Shown: positions 41,355 through 50,674 of the stretch, in pieces
Layout: each line of letters opens with the position of its first letter
Position numbering within the stretch: the stretch's first letter is position 1
Assembly: GCF_040782645.1 (NCBI RefSeq)
Contig: NZ_CP160403.1
Coordinates: forward strand, 7,785,001 to 7,849,000
Origin: Streptomyces sp. HUAS ZL42
GTDB taxonomy: Bacteria > Actinomycetota > Actinomycetes > Streptomycetales > Streptomycetaceae
Reading direction: 5' to 3'
Length of the DNA: 64,000 nt
Position numbers and translations under genes: made by a program
The notes under the pieces: model-generated
What the model was told of the DNA's origin: nothing
The model's database searches: none
What the model saw: only the letters and a program-made list of their open reading frames with translations

Positions 41355-42818
41355 CTACGCCGGGTCGGCGTTGGTGGGCGGATAGGCGGGCCGCGCCGGG
41401 ATCCGGGCGTCCGGTGCGGGCAGCGGAGGCAGCTTCGGCTCGTACAGCCACGCCCTGAACAGGTCCTCCAGCGGCTCGGGCGCGAACCGCGCCACATGCG
41501 CGGTGAAGGCGTGGGTGGTCACCGCGCCGCCACGGTGCAGTCCGGCCCAGCCGCGCAGCACGCGGAAGAACAGGTCGTCGCCCAGCGCGCAGCGCACCGC
41601 GTGCACGGCGAGCCCGCCCCGCTCGTACAGCCGGTCGTCGAACATCGACTTCCGCCCCGGATCGGCCAGCCGCAGATCCTGCGGCAGCGAGGACAGCAAC
41701 CGGTGGGCGGCGGCCGCCAGTTGCTGCGCGGTGCGCCCGCCCGACCGCTCCGACCACAGCCACTCCGCGTACTTGGCGAACCCCTCGTTCAGCCAGATGT
41801 GCCGCCAGTCGGCGATGGACACACTGTTGCCGAACCACTGGTGCGCCAGCTCGTGCGCCACCAGCCGCTCCGAACCCCGCGCCCCGTCCACGTGGTTGGC
41901 GCCGAACAACGACAACCCCTGTGCCTCGACGGGCACATCGAGCTCCTCCTCCGTGACGACGACCGCGTACTCGTCGAACGGGTACGGCCCGAAAAGCTCC
42001 TGGAAAAGGTCCATCATCGCGGGCTGCCGCGCGAAGTCCCGGGAGAACTCCGGGAGCAGATGCGCCGGAATGTGCCCGTGCTGCGGAACGCCGCCCGGCC
42101 CGGGGTCGCCGAGCAGCACCGTCTGGTACTTGCCGATCGACAGCCCCACCAGATAGCTCGACGTCGGCGCGGACTGCTCGTACACCCAGGTCGTCGTACT
42201 CGCCCTGGTCGTACGGGTCAGCAGACGGCCGCCCGCCACCACGGCGTACGCCGACGGCGTGGTGATCGAGATCTGGTACGACGCCTTGTCGGCGGGCCGG
42301 TCGTTGCACGGGTACCAGGACGGCGCCCCGATCGGCTGGCTCGCCACCAGCGCCCCGTCCGCCAGCTCCTCCCAGCCGAGCCCGCCCCAGGGGCTGTTCA
42401 CCGGCTTGGGGTTGCCGGACCAGTGCACCTCGACGGTGAAGGCGGCTCCGGCCCGGATCGGCTTGGCCGGGCGGATGCGCAGCCGCCCGCCCCGGTGGGT
42501 GTAGTGCGGCTGCCGGCCGTCCACCCGCACCCGGCCGATCTTGAAGTCGGCCAGGTTCAGCTGGAACTCGTTGAGCGCCGAGCGTCCCGCTATGGCGTTG
42601 ATCCGGGCCGTGCCCGACAGCCGGTTCGGGCCGGGTCGGTAGTCCAGCGCGAGCTCGTAGCGGTGCACCCGGTAGCGGGGATCACCGTTGGCCGGGAAGT
42701 ACGGGTCCGGACCCATTGCCTGCTGAACTGCCACTGCCGCGTCCGCTCCCTGCGCTGTGCTGCCACTCCGTACCGCCGGTGCACCGCCCGCCGGTTCCGA
42801 GCCAAGGGGGTGCCTCAT
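41355..42818 (-). CDS. M1 family metallopeptidase
   Basis: A 487-residue gluzincin aminopeptidase. The zinc motif HELAH at 322-326 with the third ligand E345 (HIWLNEGFAKY) is intact, and the substrate motif region GAPSWYPCNDRPADKASYQI precedes it. The N-terminal beta-sheet domain starts at YRVHRYELALDYRPG. No signal peptide is seen, so it is likely cytoplasmic or exported by another route. ATG 42818 (MRHPLGSE) is chosen, although no strong ribosome site precedes it; ATG 42854 is an alternative. It converges on the injection operon with 28 bases between stops; a short hairpin (GGGCG-GCC-CGCCC, 41333) may separate them. Confidence 0.9.
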   Translation of the reverse strand: MRHPLGSEPAGGAPAVRSGSTAQGADAAVAVQQAMGPDPYFPANGDPRYRVHRYELALDYRPGPNRLSGTARINAIAGRSALNEFQLNLADFKIGRVRVDGRQPHYTHRGGRLRIRPAKPIRAGAAFTVEVHWSGNPKPVNSPWGGLGWEELADGALVASQPIGAPSWYPCNDRPADKASYQISITTPSAYAVVAGGRLLTRTTRASTTTWVYEQSAPTSSYLVGLSIGKYQTVLLGDPGPGGVPQHGHIPAHLLPEFSRDFARQPAMMDLFQELFGPYPFDEYAVVVTEEELDVPVEAQGLSLFGANHVDGARGSERLVAHELAHQWFGNSVSIADWRHIWLNEGFAKYAEWLWSERSGGRTAQQLAAAAHRLLSSLPQDLRLADPGRKSMFDDRLYERGGLAVHAVRCALGDDLFFRVLRGWAGLHRGGAVTTHAFTAHVARFAPEPLEDLFRAWLYEPKLPPLPAPDARIPARPAYPPTNADPA

Positions 42819-43000
42819 GGATCTTGCCGGGGTCGCGGGGTCTGGCACGCACATCTGCGGCGTTGTCGTCGGTTGCCGACGCTCCGCGTCGACGCCCTCC
42901 TCCGCCTTGCAGCTGCACGCACCAGACCCCGCTCGGCCCAGTTGATCAGGTGCCGTCACTCGTGTCCGGCCTGATCCAAGAGACACCCCCTAGCCCGCGC

Positions 43001-46000
43001 TCAGGGACGCCATGCCTCGATCGGGTTGCCGAGCCAACGGGTGTCGTCGGGGACGGACTCCGCGGCCATGACGAGCGACGCGGGACCCAGTGTCGTACGG
43101 GCCCCGATCGTGCTGCCGGGCAGCACGATCCCGCCAGGACCCAGCGTCGCGCCCTCACGGAGGACCACAGTATCCGTCCGCAAGATCCGGTCGTGGAAGA
43201 GGTGGGTCTGCAGCACACAGCCCCGGTTCACGGTCGCCGCGTCCTCCAGCGTCACCAGGTCGGTCTCGGGCAGCCAGTAGCTCTCCACCCAGACACCCCG
43301 GCCGATCCGGGCGCCCAGGCCGCGCAGCCACGCGGTCGTCAGCGGCGTACCCGGCACCGAGCCGGCCAGCCAGGGCACGGCCACGACCTCGACGAAGGTG
43401 TCCGCCAGCTCGTTGCGCCACACGAACCCGCTCCACAGCGGATGCTCCCCGCTGCGGTGCCGGCCCACGAGCAGCCACTTCGCGACGATCGAGACGACAG
43501 CAGCGGCCGCTCCCGCCCCGAGCAGCACAAGACCCGACAGCAGCGGCGCCCAGGCACCCAGTGCGCACAGCGCCGCCACCGTCAGCACGGCCAGCGCCGC
43601 CGAGCACAGCACCGGCACGATCCGGCACAGCTCCACCAGACCACGCGCCCACAGCAGCCGCGCGGGCGGTTCGTACGTCCGGCTCTGGTCTCCGCCGGCC
43701 GCACTGCGCGGCAGCTTCACCGGCGGCAGCCCCAGGTAAGAGGTTCCCTTTTTGGCCTTCTTCGGCGTCGCGGACAGCACGCCGACCAGTCCGCCGTCCG
43801 GCACGGTCCGCCCCGGCGCGGTCATCCCCGAGTTGCCGAGGAAGGCCCGCCGCCCGATCTCCGCGCGCCCGATCCGCACCCAGCCGCCGCCCAGCTCGTA
43901 CGGCGCGGTCAGCGTGTCGTCGGCGAGGAACGCGCCCTCACCCACCGTGGTCAGGCTGGGCAGCGCGAGCACCGTCGACACCTCGGCGCCCCGCCCGACC
44001 CGCATCCCGAGCAGCCGCAGCCACACCGGCGTGACCAGCCCGGCGTACAGCGGGAACAACGTCTCCCGCGAGCGGTCCATCAGCTGCGTGACGGTCCACG
44101 CCTGCCAGCCGATCCGGCTGTGCGTCGGATGGATGCCCTCGCGCAGACCCAGGCTCAGCAGCCGTACGGCGATCAGCAGCAGCAGCGCGTACGCCAGCCC
44201 GTAGGCGAGCGTGGCCGGTACGAGGGCGAGGGCCGCACCCCGCAGAGGTGCGCCCGGCGTGATGAAGGCGTGCGCCACGAGGAGCGCCGCCCCGGCCGCC
44301 AGGAGCGGCAGCGCGGTCAGGGCGAAGCCCGTCATGCCGTACATCGCCCGCCAGTACGCGCCCCGCGGCGGGCGTTCCTTGGGCCAGTTGCGCTTGGCTT
44401 TGCCGAGCTTGACCGCGGGCGCCCCCGCCCAGCGCTGACCGGTGGGAATCTGCCCGGTGACGGCCGAACCCGGCGCCACCTCGGCCCGCTTGCCCACCCG
44501 TGCCCCGGGGAAGAGCATGCTGCGCGTGCCGACGACGGCGTGCGCGCCCACCTTCACCGGGCCGATCTCCAGCCGGTCGCCGTCCAGCCAGTACCCGGAC
44601 AGGTCGACCTCGGACTCGACGGCGGCGCCCCGGCCCAGCTTGAGCATGCCGGTGACCGGCGGCAGCGAGTGCAGGTCGACGTCCTGGCCGACCTTGGCGC
44701 CCAGGGCCCGCGCGTACCGCTCCAGCCAGGACCCGGTCAGCGAGGTCGCCCCGCTGAACTCGGCCAGCCGCTCGGCCGTCCAGAGACGGAGGTGGACACC
44801 GCCGCCGCGCGCGTACCGGCCGGGCTGCACCCCGCGCAGCAGCAGGCGTGCCCCGCCCGCCGCGATCGCGAGCCGTCCCGGCGGGCTGAAGAACAGCGCC
44901 GCCCCGGCCACGACGAGCCACCACGGGCCCGCCGGCAGCCAGGTGTACGCGGGCAGCACGTTTCCGAGCGCGGCCAGGACGACCGTCCAGCGCAGGCCGA
45001 GCAGCGTGAACAGCGGGACCAGAAGCAGCAGTTGGATCAGCTTGGCGCGCGTCGGCACCGGGGCGATCGTGCGCCGGGCGTTGTCGTCCTGCGCGGACTC
45101 CTCCAGACGGCGGGCCAGCTTGCGCAGGGTGGGCTGCTGGTAGATGTCGAGGACGGCCGCGCTCGGGTAACGGGTGCGCAGCCGGGTGGTGAGCTGGGCG
45201 GCGGCCAGGCTGCCGCCGCCGATCGCGAAGAAGTCGTCGCCGGCGCCGGTGACCGGGATGCCGAGGACCGCCGCCCACTGCTCGGCGAGCCAGGCCTCGG
45301 TGCCGTAGAGCTGTTCCGTCCTTCCGCCGGTCTCCAGCCCCTCCAGTGGCCACGGCAGGGCGCCCCGGTCGACCTTGCCGGAGGTGCGAGTGGGCAGCTC
45401 GGCAACCGGTGCGAGCAGCGGGACGAGCGCGGCGGGCAGTTCCGCGCGCAGCTTCTCCACGGCCGCCGCGTGGTCCCAGCCGTCCTGGGTGACGACGTAG
45501 CCGACGAGGAGCTGGTTGCCGCTGCGGGCCGTACGCACGGCGGCGGCCGCGCCCGCGACACCGGGCAGCGCCTGCAGCGCCGCGTCCACCTCACCGAGCT
45601 CGATACGGCGCCCGCCCAGCTTGATCTGCTCGTCGGCCCGCCCGCGGAAGACCAGCCCCTCGGGATCCGCCTTGACGAGGTCACCGCTGCGGTACGCCCG
45701 CTCCCAACCCAGCGACTCCAGCGGCGCGTACTTCTCCGCGTCCTTCTCGGCGTCCAGGTACCGGGCGAGCCCGACCCCGCCGATCACCAACTGCCCGCTG
45801 CCGCCCATCGGCACGGGCTCCCCGGCCTCGTCGACGACGGCAAGCTCCCAGCCGTTCAGCGGCAGCCCGATCCGGATCGGCTCCTCGCCGGTCATCAGCG
45901 CGGCACAGGCCACGACGGTCGCCTCGGTCGGCCCGTACGTGTTCCAGACCTCCCGCCCCTCCGTCACCAGCCGCTGTGCCAGCTCCGGTGGGCAGGCCTC

Positions 46001-46855
46001 GCCGCCGAAGATCAGCAGCCGTACGTCGTTGAGGGTCTCCGGCTCCCACAGCGCCGCCAGCGTCGGCACCGTCGAGACGACGGTGATCTCCTGCTCGACC
46101 AGCCAGGGGCCGAGGTCGGCGCCGCTGCGGACCTGCGAGCGGGGGACCGGCACCAGACAGGCGCCGTAGCGCCACGCCAGCCACATCTCCTCGCAGGACG
46201 CGTCGAACGCCACGGACAGCCCCGCCATGACCCGGTCGCCGGGCCCGATCGGCTCGTCCGTGAGGAACAGCGCGGCCTCCGCGTCCACGAACGCGGCGGC
46301 GCTGCGATGACTGACGGCCACGCCCTTGGGTTTCCCGGTGGAGCCGGAGGTGAAGATGATCCAGGCGTCGTGCTCGGTGCCGGGGCGGGCGGCGCGGGCG
46401 TCGGACGTGCCGTGGACGGCGATCTCGTGCTCGGCGCCGACGACGGCCCGTACGTCCGCCTCCCCGAAGACCAGCTCGGCGCGCTCGTCGGGATCCTCGG
46501 CGTCCACGGGCACATAGGCGGCACCGGCCGCGAGGACGGCCAGGATCGCCACGTACAGGTCGTTGGTGCCGGACGGGACGCGGATGCCGACGCGGTCGCC
46601 GAGGCCGACCCCGGCGGCGGCCAGACGGCGGCGCAGCCGCTCCACCTCGACGGCCAGCGCACGGTAGGTGAGGCGGGTCGTGCCGTCGTCCAGGGCGAGC
46701 TCGTCCGGGTACGACCGCACGGACGCGTCGAAGACGTCGACGAGCGTGCGCGAGGAGGAGGCGGGGCCTCCGGAGAAACGTGCCGTGTCGCCGAACCGTT
46801 CGCGGATCTCTTCCTCGAGCAGGCCGAGAGCGCTGCCCTCGTGTATGGCTGCCAT
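43001..46855 (-). CDS. Pls/PosA-type single-module NRPS
   Basis: A 1284-residue protein. Adenylation domain: FTSGSTGKPKGVA around 168-180, YGPTEATVVAC, and GRADEQIKLGGRRIELGEVD. Carrier domain with phosphopantetheine serine at about 549 (DDFFAIGGGSLAAAQL). Then paired transmembrane segments and two hexapeptide-repeat regions (GLRVGAHAVVGTRSMLFPGA- and STIGARTTLGPASLVM-like). This order (A-T-membrane-acyltransferase repeats) is that of epsilon-poly-lysine synthetase relatives, TIGR02353. Activated amino acid and product unknown. The ATG at 46855 is preferred over an upstream extension lacking a ribosome site. The 532-base gap upstream precedes a tRNA-Leu. Confidence 0.88.
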   Translation of the reverse strand: MAAIHEGSALGLLEEEIRERFGDTARFSGGPASSSRTLVDVFDASVRSYPDELALDDGTTRLTYRALAVEVERLRRRLAAAGVGLGDRVGIRVPSGTNDLYVAILAVLAAGAAYVPVDAEDPDERAELVFGEADVRAVVGAEHEIAVHGTSDARAARPGTEHDAWIIFTSGSTGKPKGVAVSHRSAAAFVDAEAALFLTDEPIGPGDRVMAGLSVAFDASCEEMWLAWRYGACLVPVPRSQVRSGADLGPWLVEQEITVVSTVPTLAALWEPETLNDVRLLIFGGEACPPELAQRLVTEGREVWNTYGPTEATVVACAALMTGEEPIRIGLPLNGWELAVVDEAGEPVPMGGSGQLVIGGVGLARYLDAEKDAEKYAPLESLGWERAYRSGDLVKADPEGLVFRGRADEQIKLGGRRIELGEVDAALQALPGVAGAAAAVRTARSGNQLLVGYVVTQDGWDHAAAVEKLRAELPAALVPLLAPVAELPTRTSGKVDRGALPWPLEGLETGGRTEQLYGTEAWLAEQWAAVLGIPVTGAGDDFFAIGGGSLAAAQLTTRLRTRYPSAAVLDIYQQPTLRKLARRLEESAQDDNARRTIAPVPTRAKLIQLLLLVPLFTLLGLRWTVVLAALGNVLPAYTWLPAGPWWLVVAGAALFFSPPGRLAIAAGGARLLLRGVQPGRYARGGGVHLRLWTAERLAEFSGATSLTGSWLERYARALGAKVGQDVDLHSLPPVTGMLKLGRGAAVESEVDLSGYWLDGDRLEIGPVKVGAHAVVGTRSMLFPGARVGKRAEVAPGSAVTGQIPTGQRWAGAPAVKLGKAKRNWPKERPPRGAYWRAMYGMTGFALTALPLLAAGAALLVAHAFITPGAPLRGAALALVPATLAYGLAYALLLLIAVRLLSLGLREGIHPTHSRIGWQAWTVTQLMDRSRETLFPLYAGLVTPVWLRLLGMRVGRGAEVSTVLALPSLTTVGEGAFLADDTLTAPYELGGGWVRIGRAEIGRRAFLGNSGMTAPGRTVPDGGLVGVLSATPKKAKKGTSYLGLPPVKLPRSAAGGDQSRTYEPPARLLWARGLVELCRIVPVLCSAALAVLTVAALCALGAWAPLLSGLVLLGAGAAAAVVSIVAKWLLVGRHRSGEHPLWSGFVWRNELADTFVEVVAVPWLAGSVPGTPLTTAWLRGLGARIGRGVWVESYWLPETDLVTLEDAATVNRGCVLQTHLFHDRILRTDTVVLREGATLGPGGIVLPGSTIGARTTLGPASLVMAAESVPDDTRWLGNPIEAWRP

Positions 46856-47359
46856 CCGGTCCTCGCGTCTCGATCCCGGAAGCCTCCGGGGCGCTGGCGG
46901 GCCCGCAGGTCTGCCTGGGGTTGTCCGGCTCCAGCTCCGTAACAAGCCGGAAATATTAGTACGACGCTAGGCTTTGGGCCCCTTCCCGACCATTGGGGAG
47001 GGCCGTTCGGGTGACGGTAGGTGAGGGGAGAAGCGCCTGTGACCTGGGCATACGTGGCGTGGGGAGAGATGGCCCACATAACGGGCCGCGGGGGCCCGCC
47101 CGTTGTGCGGGCGGGGCGGCCGCAGGCGGCGTGCGCAGGCCGCCCCGGCGCCTTGTGACGTGGCGTCAGGTCGCGTGTGCCTTGTTCGCGTCCCGGTGTG
47201 GGCGGCCCGTCCGCCGGGGGATCGGCCAGGGGTCCGCGCGGACGCTTCGCGCCACTCCTGGGAGCCCTGGGGGTCCTGGGGGTGTGATCCAGCCGTACCG
47301 CGGCCGAGAGCCGGCCCCGCCGCCGCCCGGGCGCGGGCCCCACGGCCCCGAAAAGCAAG
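46856..47359 (-). promoter_or_regulatory. Gene-free leader of the Pls/PosA gene with alternative hairpins
   Basis: About 500 bases without a plausible gene. Seen on the DNA: a promoter-like AT patch (AATATTAGTACGACGCTAG at 46951-46969) close to the gene, and two strong hairpins, CCCGCCCG/CGGGCGGG (47095-47102 with 47108-47115) and GGGGCGGCC/GGCCGCCCC (47113-47121 with 47138-47146), which share bases 47113-47115 and so compete. Open frames across it lack coding character. Confidence 0.45.
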
Positions 47360-47382
47360 AAACCCCTGATCGACAGGGGTTT
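47360..47382 (-). terminator. Terminator of tRNA-Leu
   Basis: A 9-bp perfect stem (AAACCCCTG with CAGGGGTTT) around ATCGA lies 6 bases past the tRNA 3' end in its direction of transcription, and the outer AAA/TTT gives a short U-tract. Confidence 0.85.
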
Positions 47383-47387
47383 CGCGC

Positions 47388-47475
47388 TGGTGTCCGAGGG
47401 GGGACTTGAACCCCCACGCCCGATAAAGGGCACTAGCACCTCAAGCTAGCGCGTCTGCCATTCCGCCACCCGGAC
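47388..47475 (-). tRNA. tRNA-Leu (GAG)
   Basis: An 88-base class II tRNA including an encoded CCA. On the minus strand it starts GTCCGGGTGGCGGAATGGC, has anticodon loop CTTGAGG (anticodon GAG, reading CUC/CUU), a long variable arm (TGCCCTTTATCGGGCG) and T-arm GGGGGTTCAAGTCCCC. Acceptor stem GTCCGGG pairs with CTCGGAC (one G-U). An upstream minus-strand TAATGT may be its -10 box. Confidence 0.96.
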
Positions 47476-47679
47476 AAGGTGTCTGTCGTGCGCGGTTTCC
47501 CCCGCAGCGACGACGTAAACATTACCAGGCTTTCCGGGGTGGCCGATCACAGGAGCCGGCCGCCGCATCCCGCCCCGGGCGTGAACGGCGTGTGACGGGC
47601 CAGGACCGCTCTTGGGGCCGGGCGGGGGTGCGAGGGAGGATGAGGGGAACCACCAGCAGTGACGGCGAGAGGAAGCAGC

Positions 47680-49005
47680 GTGAGCGACACGGGCACGGCC
47701 AGGAGCGTCACCGGCGAGGACGAGGTCGTGGACCTCTGCCGCGAGCTGATCCGGATCGACACCAGCAACTACGGCGACCACTCGGGCCCCGGCGAGCGCA
47801 AGGCCGCCGAGTACGTCGCCGAGAAGCTGGCCGAGGTGGGGCTCGAACCGCAGATCCTCGAGTCGCACCAGGGCCGAGCCTCCACCGTGGCCCGCATCGA
47901 GGGCGAGGACCCCTCCCGGCCCGCGCTGCTCATCCACGGTCACACCGACGTCGTACCGGCCAATGCCGCCGACTGGACCCACCACCCCTTCTCCGGCGAG
48001 ATCGCGGACGGGTGCGTGTGGGGCCGGGGCGCCGTCGACATGAAGGACATGGACGCGATGACCCTCGCGGTCGTACGGGACCGGCTGCGCAGCGGGCGCA
48101 AACCGCCGCGAGACATCGTGCTCGCGTTCCTGGCCGACGAGGAGGCGGGCGGCACGTACGGCGCCCGGCACCTCGTCGACAACCACCCCGACCTCTTCGA
48201 GGGCGTCACCGAGGCGATCGGCGAGGTCGGCGGCTTCTCCTTCACCGTCAACGAGAAGCTGCGGCTCTACCTCGTGGAGACCGCCCAGAAGGGCATGCAC
48301 TGGATGCGGCTCACCGTGGACGGCACCGCAGGCCACGGCTCGATGACCAACGACGACAACGCCATCACCGAACTGTGCGAGGCCGTCGGACGGCTCGGCC
48401 GGCACAAGTGGCCGGTGCGGGTCACCAAGACCGTGCGGTCCTTCCTCGACGAGCTCTCCGACGCGCTCGGCACCGAACTCGACCCCGAGAACATGGACGA
48501 GACCCTCGCCAAGCTCGGCGGCATCGCCAAGATGGTCGGCGCGACCCTGCGCAACTCGGCGGCGCCCACCATGCTCGGCGCCGGCTACAAGGTCAACGTC
48601 ATCCCCGGCCAGGCCACCGCCCACGTCGACGGGCGCTTCCTGCCCGGTTACGAGGAGGAGTTCCTCGCCGACCTCGACCGCATCCTCGGCCCGCGCGTCA
48701 GGCGCGAGGACGTGCACGGCGACAAGGCCCTGGAGACCGACTTCGACGGCCGGCTCGTCGACGCCATGCAGAGCGCGCTGAGCGCCGAGGACCCGATCGC
48801 CCGTGCCGTGCCGTACATGCTCTCCGGCGGCACCGACGCCAAGTCCTTCGACGATCTCGGCATCCGCTGCTTCGGCTTCGCGCCGCTGCGGCTGCCGCCG
48901 GAGCTGGACTTCGCGGGCATGTTCCACGGGGTCGACGAGCGGGTGCCGGTGGAGGGTCTGAAGTTCGGCGTGCGGGTCCTCGACCGGTTCATCGACGCGT
49001 CCTGA
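47680..49005 (+). CDS. M20 family metallopeptidase
   Basis: A 441-residue zinc peptidase of the M20/M25/M40 group. Zinc ligands are in LLIHGHTDVVPA (H88, D90), GAVDMKDMD (D), and the catalytic base and ligand in FLADEEAGGTYGARH. The dimerisation domain (MHWMRLTVDGTAGHGSMTND) and the C-terminal FHGVDERVPVEG histidine are present. It hydrolyses amide bonds of small peptides or amino-acid derivatives (carboxypeptidase, dipeptidase or deacetylase type), cytoplasmic. GTG 47680 has GAGAGGAAG before it; GTG 47659 in frame is less good. It is upstream of the chaplins but transcribed separately, probably. Confidence 0.93.
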   Translation: MSDTGTARSVTGEDEVVDLCRELIRIDTSNYGDHSGPGERKAAEYVAEKLAEVGLEPQILESHQGRASTVARIEGEDPSRPALLIHGHTDVVPANAADWTHHPFSGEIADGCVWGRGAVDMKDMDAMTLAVVRDRLRSGRKPPRDIVLAFLADEEAGGTYGARHLVDNHPDLFEGVTEAIGEVGGFSFTVNEKLRLYLVETAQKGMHWMRLTVDGTAGHGSMTNDDNAITELCEAVGRLGRHKWPVRVTKTVRSFLDELSDALGTELDPENMDETLAKLGGIAKMVGATLRNSAAPTMLGAGYKVNVIPGQATAHVDGRFLPGYEEEFLADLDRILGPRVRREDVHGDKALETDFDGRLVDAMQSALSAEDPIARAVPYMLSGGTDAKSFDDLGIRCFGFAPLRLPPELDFAGMFHGVDERVPVEGLKFGVRVLDRFIDAS

Positions 49006-49179
49006 GTTGTTCAGCCGTCCCGAATTCGCCCGCTGAAACGACACTCCAACAATCGCCTGCCTGTGCGGAGTTGACTGGGAAGAGTGAATGGGACGATACG
49101 TTCGTAGCCTCAATAGTTCCTCCTCGTTACTGATGATGTGATCCGCTGCATGGGGTCGCATTGCCAACAAGGAGGAATA

Positions 49180-49413
49180 ATGATCAAGAAGGTCGTCGCC
49201 GCTGCGGCTGCCACCGGTGGCCTCGTTCTCGCGGGCGCGGGCCTTGCCGTTGCGGACGCCGGTGCCCAGGGCGCCGCGGTGCACTCCCCGGGTGTCGCGT
49301 CCGGCAACGTCGTACAGGTGCCCGTTCACGTCCCGGTGAACGTCTGCGGCAACACGGTCTCCGTGATCGGGCTGCTGAACCCCGCCTTCGGTAACACCTG
49401 CGTCAACCAGTGA
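49180..49413 (+). CDS. chpH: Short chaplin ChpH
   Basis: A 77-residue secreted hydrophobic protein. The signal peptide is MIKKVVAAAAATGGLVLAGA up to AVADA, leaving a mature peptide of about 50 residues: one chaplin domain with [20 protein letters not shown], two cysteines (VNVCGNTV and FGNTCVNQ) and LNPAFGN. Chaplins assemble into amyloid-like surface films on aerial hyphae and spores. The AAGGAGG ribosome site is ideal. It lies 142 bases before the long chaplin, the same pairing as chpH-chpC in S. coelicolor (from memory). A dyad TACG-TT-CGTA at 49097-49106 lies 74 bases upstream. Confidence 0.95.
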   Translation: MIKKVVAAAAATGGLVLAGAGLAVADAGAQGAAVHSPGVASGNVVQVPVHVPVNVCGNTVSVIGLLNPAFGNTCVNQ

Positions 49414-49417
49414 CGGC

Positions 49418-49432
49418 GGCCCTCTGAGGGCC
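49418..49432 (+). terminator. Hairpin after chpH
   Basis: GGCCCT-CTG-AGGGCC follows the chpH stop by 4 bases, nested in a wider GACGGC...GCCGTC dyad. It may end or attenuate transcription before chpC. Confidence 0.6.
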
Positions 49433-49554
49433 GTTCACGCCGTCGGCTTCGGAGTGCCTGTTATGCGCTTCGGAGCCGACCGGCCTTTTCGGGGCCATCG
49501 AGTTTTCGGGCCCATTGAGATTTCGGGACAAGGTCGAAGGCAGGGAATTCAGCA

Positions 49555-50385
49555 ATGCGACAGGTCACCCGTAAGGGCCTGATGACCGTGGCGGCCGCGA
49601 CCGGCGTGCTTGCCGCCGCGGGTGGTGCCGCCCACGCCGACTCGGTTGCGAGCGGCTCCACTTCGAACTCGCCCGGCGTGCTGTCGGGCAACACGGTGCA
49701 GGTGCCGGTGCATGTGCCGGTGAACGTCTGCGGCAACACGGTCAACGTCGTCGGGATCCTCAACCCGGCGGTGGGCAACACATGCGTCAACCAGGGCGGT
49801 GGCAGCGGTTCGTCCGCCGGGCACGGCGGTGCCTCGGCCGGCGGGCACGCCAGTGACTCACCCGGCGTCGCCTCCGGCAACCACGTCCAGGTGCCGATCG
49901 ACGTGCCGGTGAACGTCTGCGGCAACAGCGTCGACGTCATCGGGATCGGCAACTCCACCTCGGGCAACGACTGCGCAAACGGCGGCGGCCTCCACAACAA
50001 CCCGCCGGGCGGCGGTGGCGGGAACAACCCGCCCGGACAGCCGGGCAACCCGGGCAATCCCGGTAACCCCGGTAACCCCGGTAACCCCGGTAACCCCGGT
50101 AACCCCGGTAACCCTGGCACGCCGGGCAACCCCGGTACGCCGGGCAACCCCGGTACGCCGGGCACTCCGGGTGTCCCCGGTACGCCGCCCGCCGCGGGTG
50201 GCCAGACGCCCGGCGGCTCCTCGCACGTCAACCAGCCCGGCGCCCAGTCGGCCGGCCAGCCCCGGGGTGCCGCGCAGCTCGCCCACACGGGCAGTGACCT
50301 GCCGCTGGGCCTCGCCCTGCCGGCGAGCGCGGGGGCGCTGCTGGCGGGCGCGGTCCTCTACCGCAAGGCCCGAGCCTCGGCATAA
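49555..50385 (+). CDS. chpC: Long chaplin ChpC with collagen-like linker and sortase signal
   Basis: A 276-residue cell-wall protein. Signal peptide to about residue 29 (ending GGAAHADS). Two chaplin domains each with a conserved Cys pair ([20 protein letters not shown]...TCVN and [20 protein letters not shown]...DCAN). A linker of about 20 PGN/PGT triplets (NPGNPGNPG...), collagen-like. Then the sortase motif LAHTG, a hydrophobic helix ([20 protein letters not shown]) and a basic tail RKARASA. Sortase anchors it to peptidoglycan so that short chaplins can nucleate on it. The linker appears longer and more regular than expected for this family (inference). Confidence 0.95.
   Translation: MRQVTRKGLMTVAAATGVLAAAGGAAHADSVASGSTSNSPGVLSGNTVQVPVHVPVNVCGNTVNVVGILNPAVGNTCVNQGGGSGSSAGHGGASAGGHASDSPGVASGNHVQVPIDVPVNVCGNSVDVIGIGNSTSGNDCANGGGLHNNPPGGGGGNNPPGQPGNPGNPGNPGNPGNPGNPGNPGNPGTPGNPGTPGNPGTPGTPGVPGTPPAAGGQTPGGSSHVNQPGAQSAGQPRGAAQLAHTGSDLPLGLALPASAGALLAGAVLYRKARASA
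50041..50187 (+). repeat. 9-bp tandem repeat (PGN/PGT codons) in chpC
   Basis: A run of imperfect 9-mers (AACCCCGGT type) encodes (PGN)n then (PGT/PGN)n. Seven near-identical units in 50051-50115 suggest expansion by slippage. Confidence 0.85.
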
Positions 50386-50402
50386 GGCTCATCGAAGCAG
50401 CA

Positions 50403-50436
50403 CGGAGCGGGCCCCGCGTCGGCGGGGCCCGCTCCG
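50403..50436. terminator. Bidirectional terminator between chpC and DUF5703 gene
   Basis: A perfect 15-bp stem CGGAGCGGGCCCCGC with its complement around loop GTCG, between convergent genes. Confidence 0.9.
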
Positions 50437-50451
50437 TTCCGCTGTCTCACC

Positions 50452-50640
50452 TCACCACGTGGCGCGCGCCTGGCGGATGATCCGCCGACGCAACCGCACC
50501 CTGCGGCTGCCGTCACGCAGCAGGCTCAGTCGGTACAACTCCCAGTGTCCGTACTCGGCGTGGTCCGTCAGCAGACGTGCCGTCTCCTTGCGGGAAACCC
50601 CGCGCGGTACGTACACGTCGACAAATTCGTATTCCGGCAT
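50452..50640 (-). CDS. DUF5703 family small protein
   Basis: A 62-residue basic protein: MPEYEFVDVYVPRGVSRKET, TDHAEYGHWELYRLSLLRDG and an Arg-rich end RRVRLRRRIIRQARATW. Conserved in streptomycetes as DUF5703; the role is unknown. The Arg-rich C terminus suggests contact with nucleic acid or membrane. It converges on chpC at the shared terminator and is divergent from the gene at 50688. Confidence 0.85.
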   Translation of the reverse strand: MPEYEFVDVYVPRGVSRKETARLLTDHAEYGHWELYRLSLLRDGSRRVRLRRRIIRQARATW

Positions 50641-50674
50641 CGCATCTATTGTGCGGGCTGGGGCCCGGTACGGA

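Noticed and set aside
42716..46942. 1408-codon plus-strand open frame opposite the Pls/PosA gene
   Set aside because: His/Arg/Gln-rich translation typical of an antisense GC frame; the minus strand holds clear NRPS motifs.
46993..47409. 138-codon plus-strand frame in the gap before tRNA-Leu
   Set aside because: Reads into the tRNA antisense and has no coding character.
47388..47475. tRNA-Leu as attachment site for the CIS island
   Set aside because: It is 6 kb from the CIS, and no repeated tRNA 3' end is seen near 11.3 or 41.3 kb.
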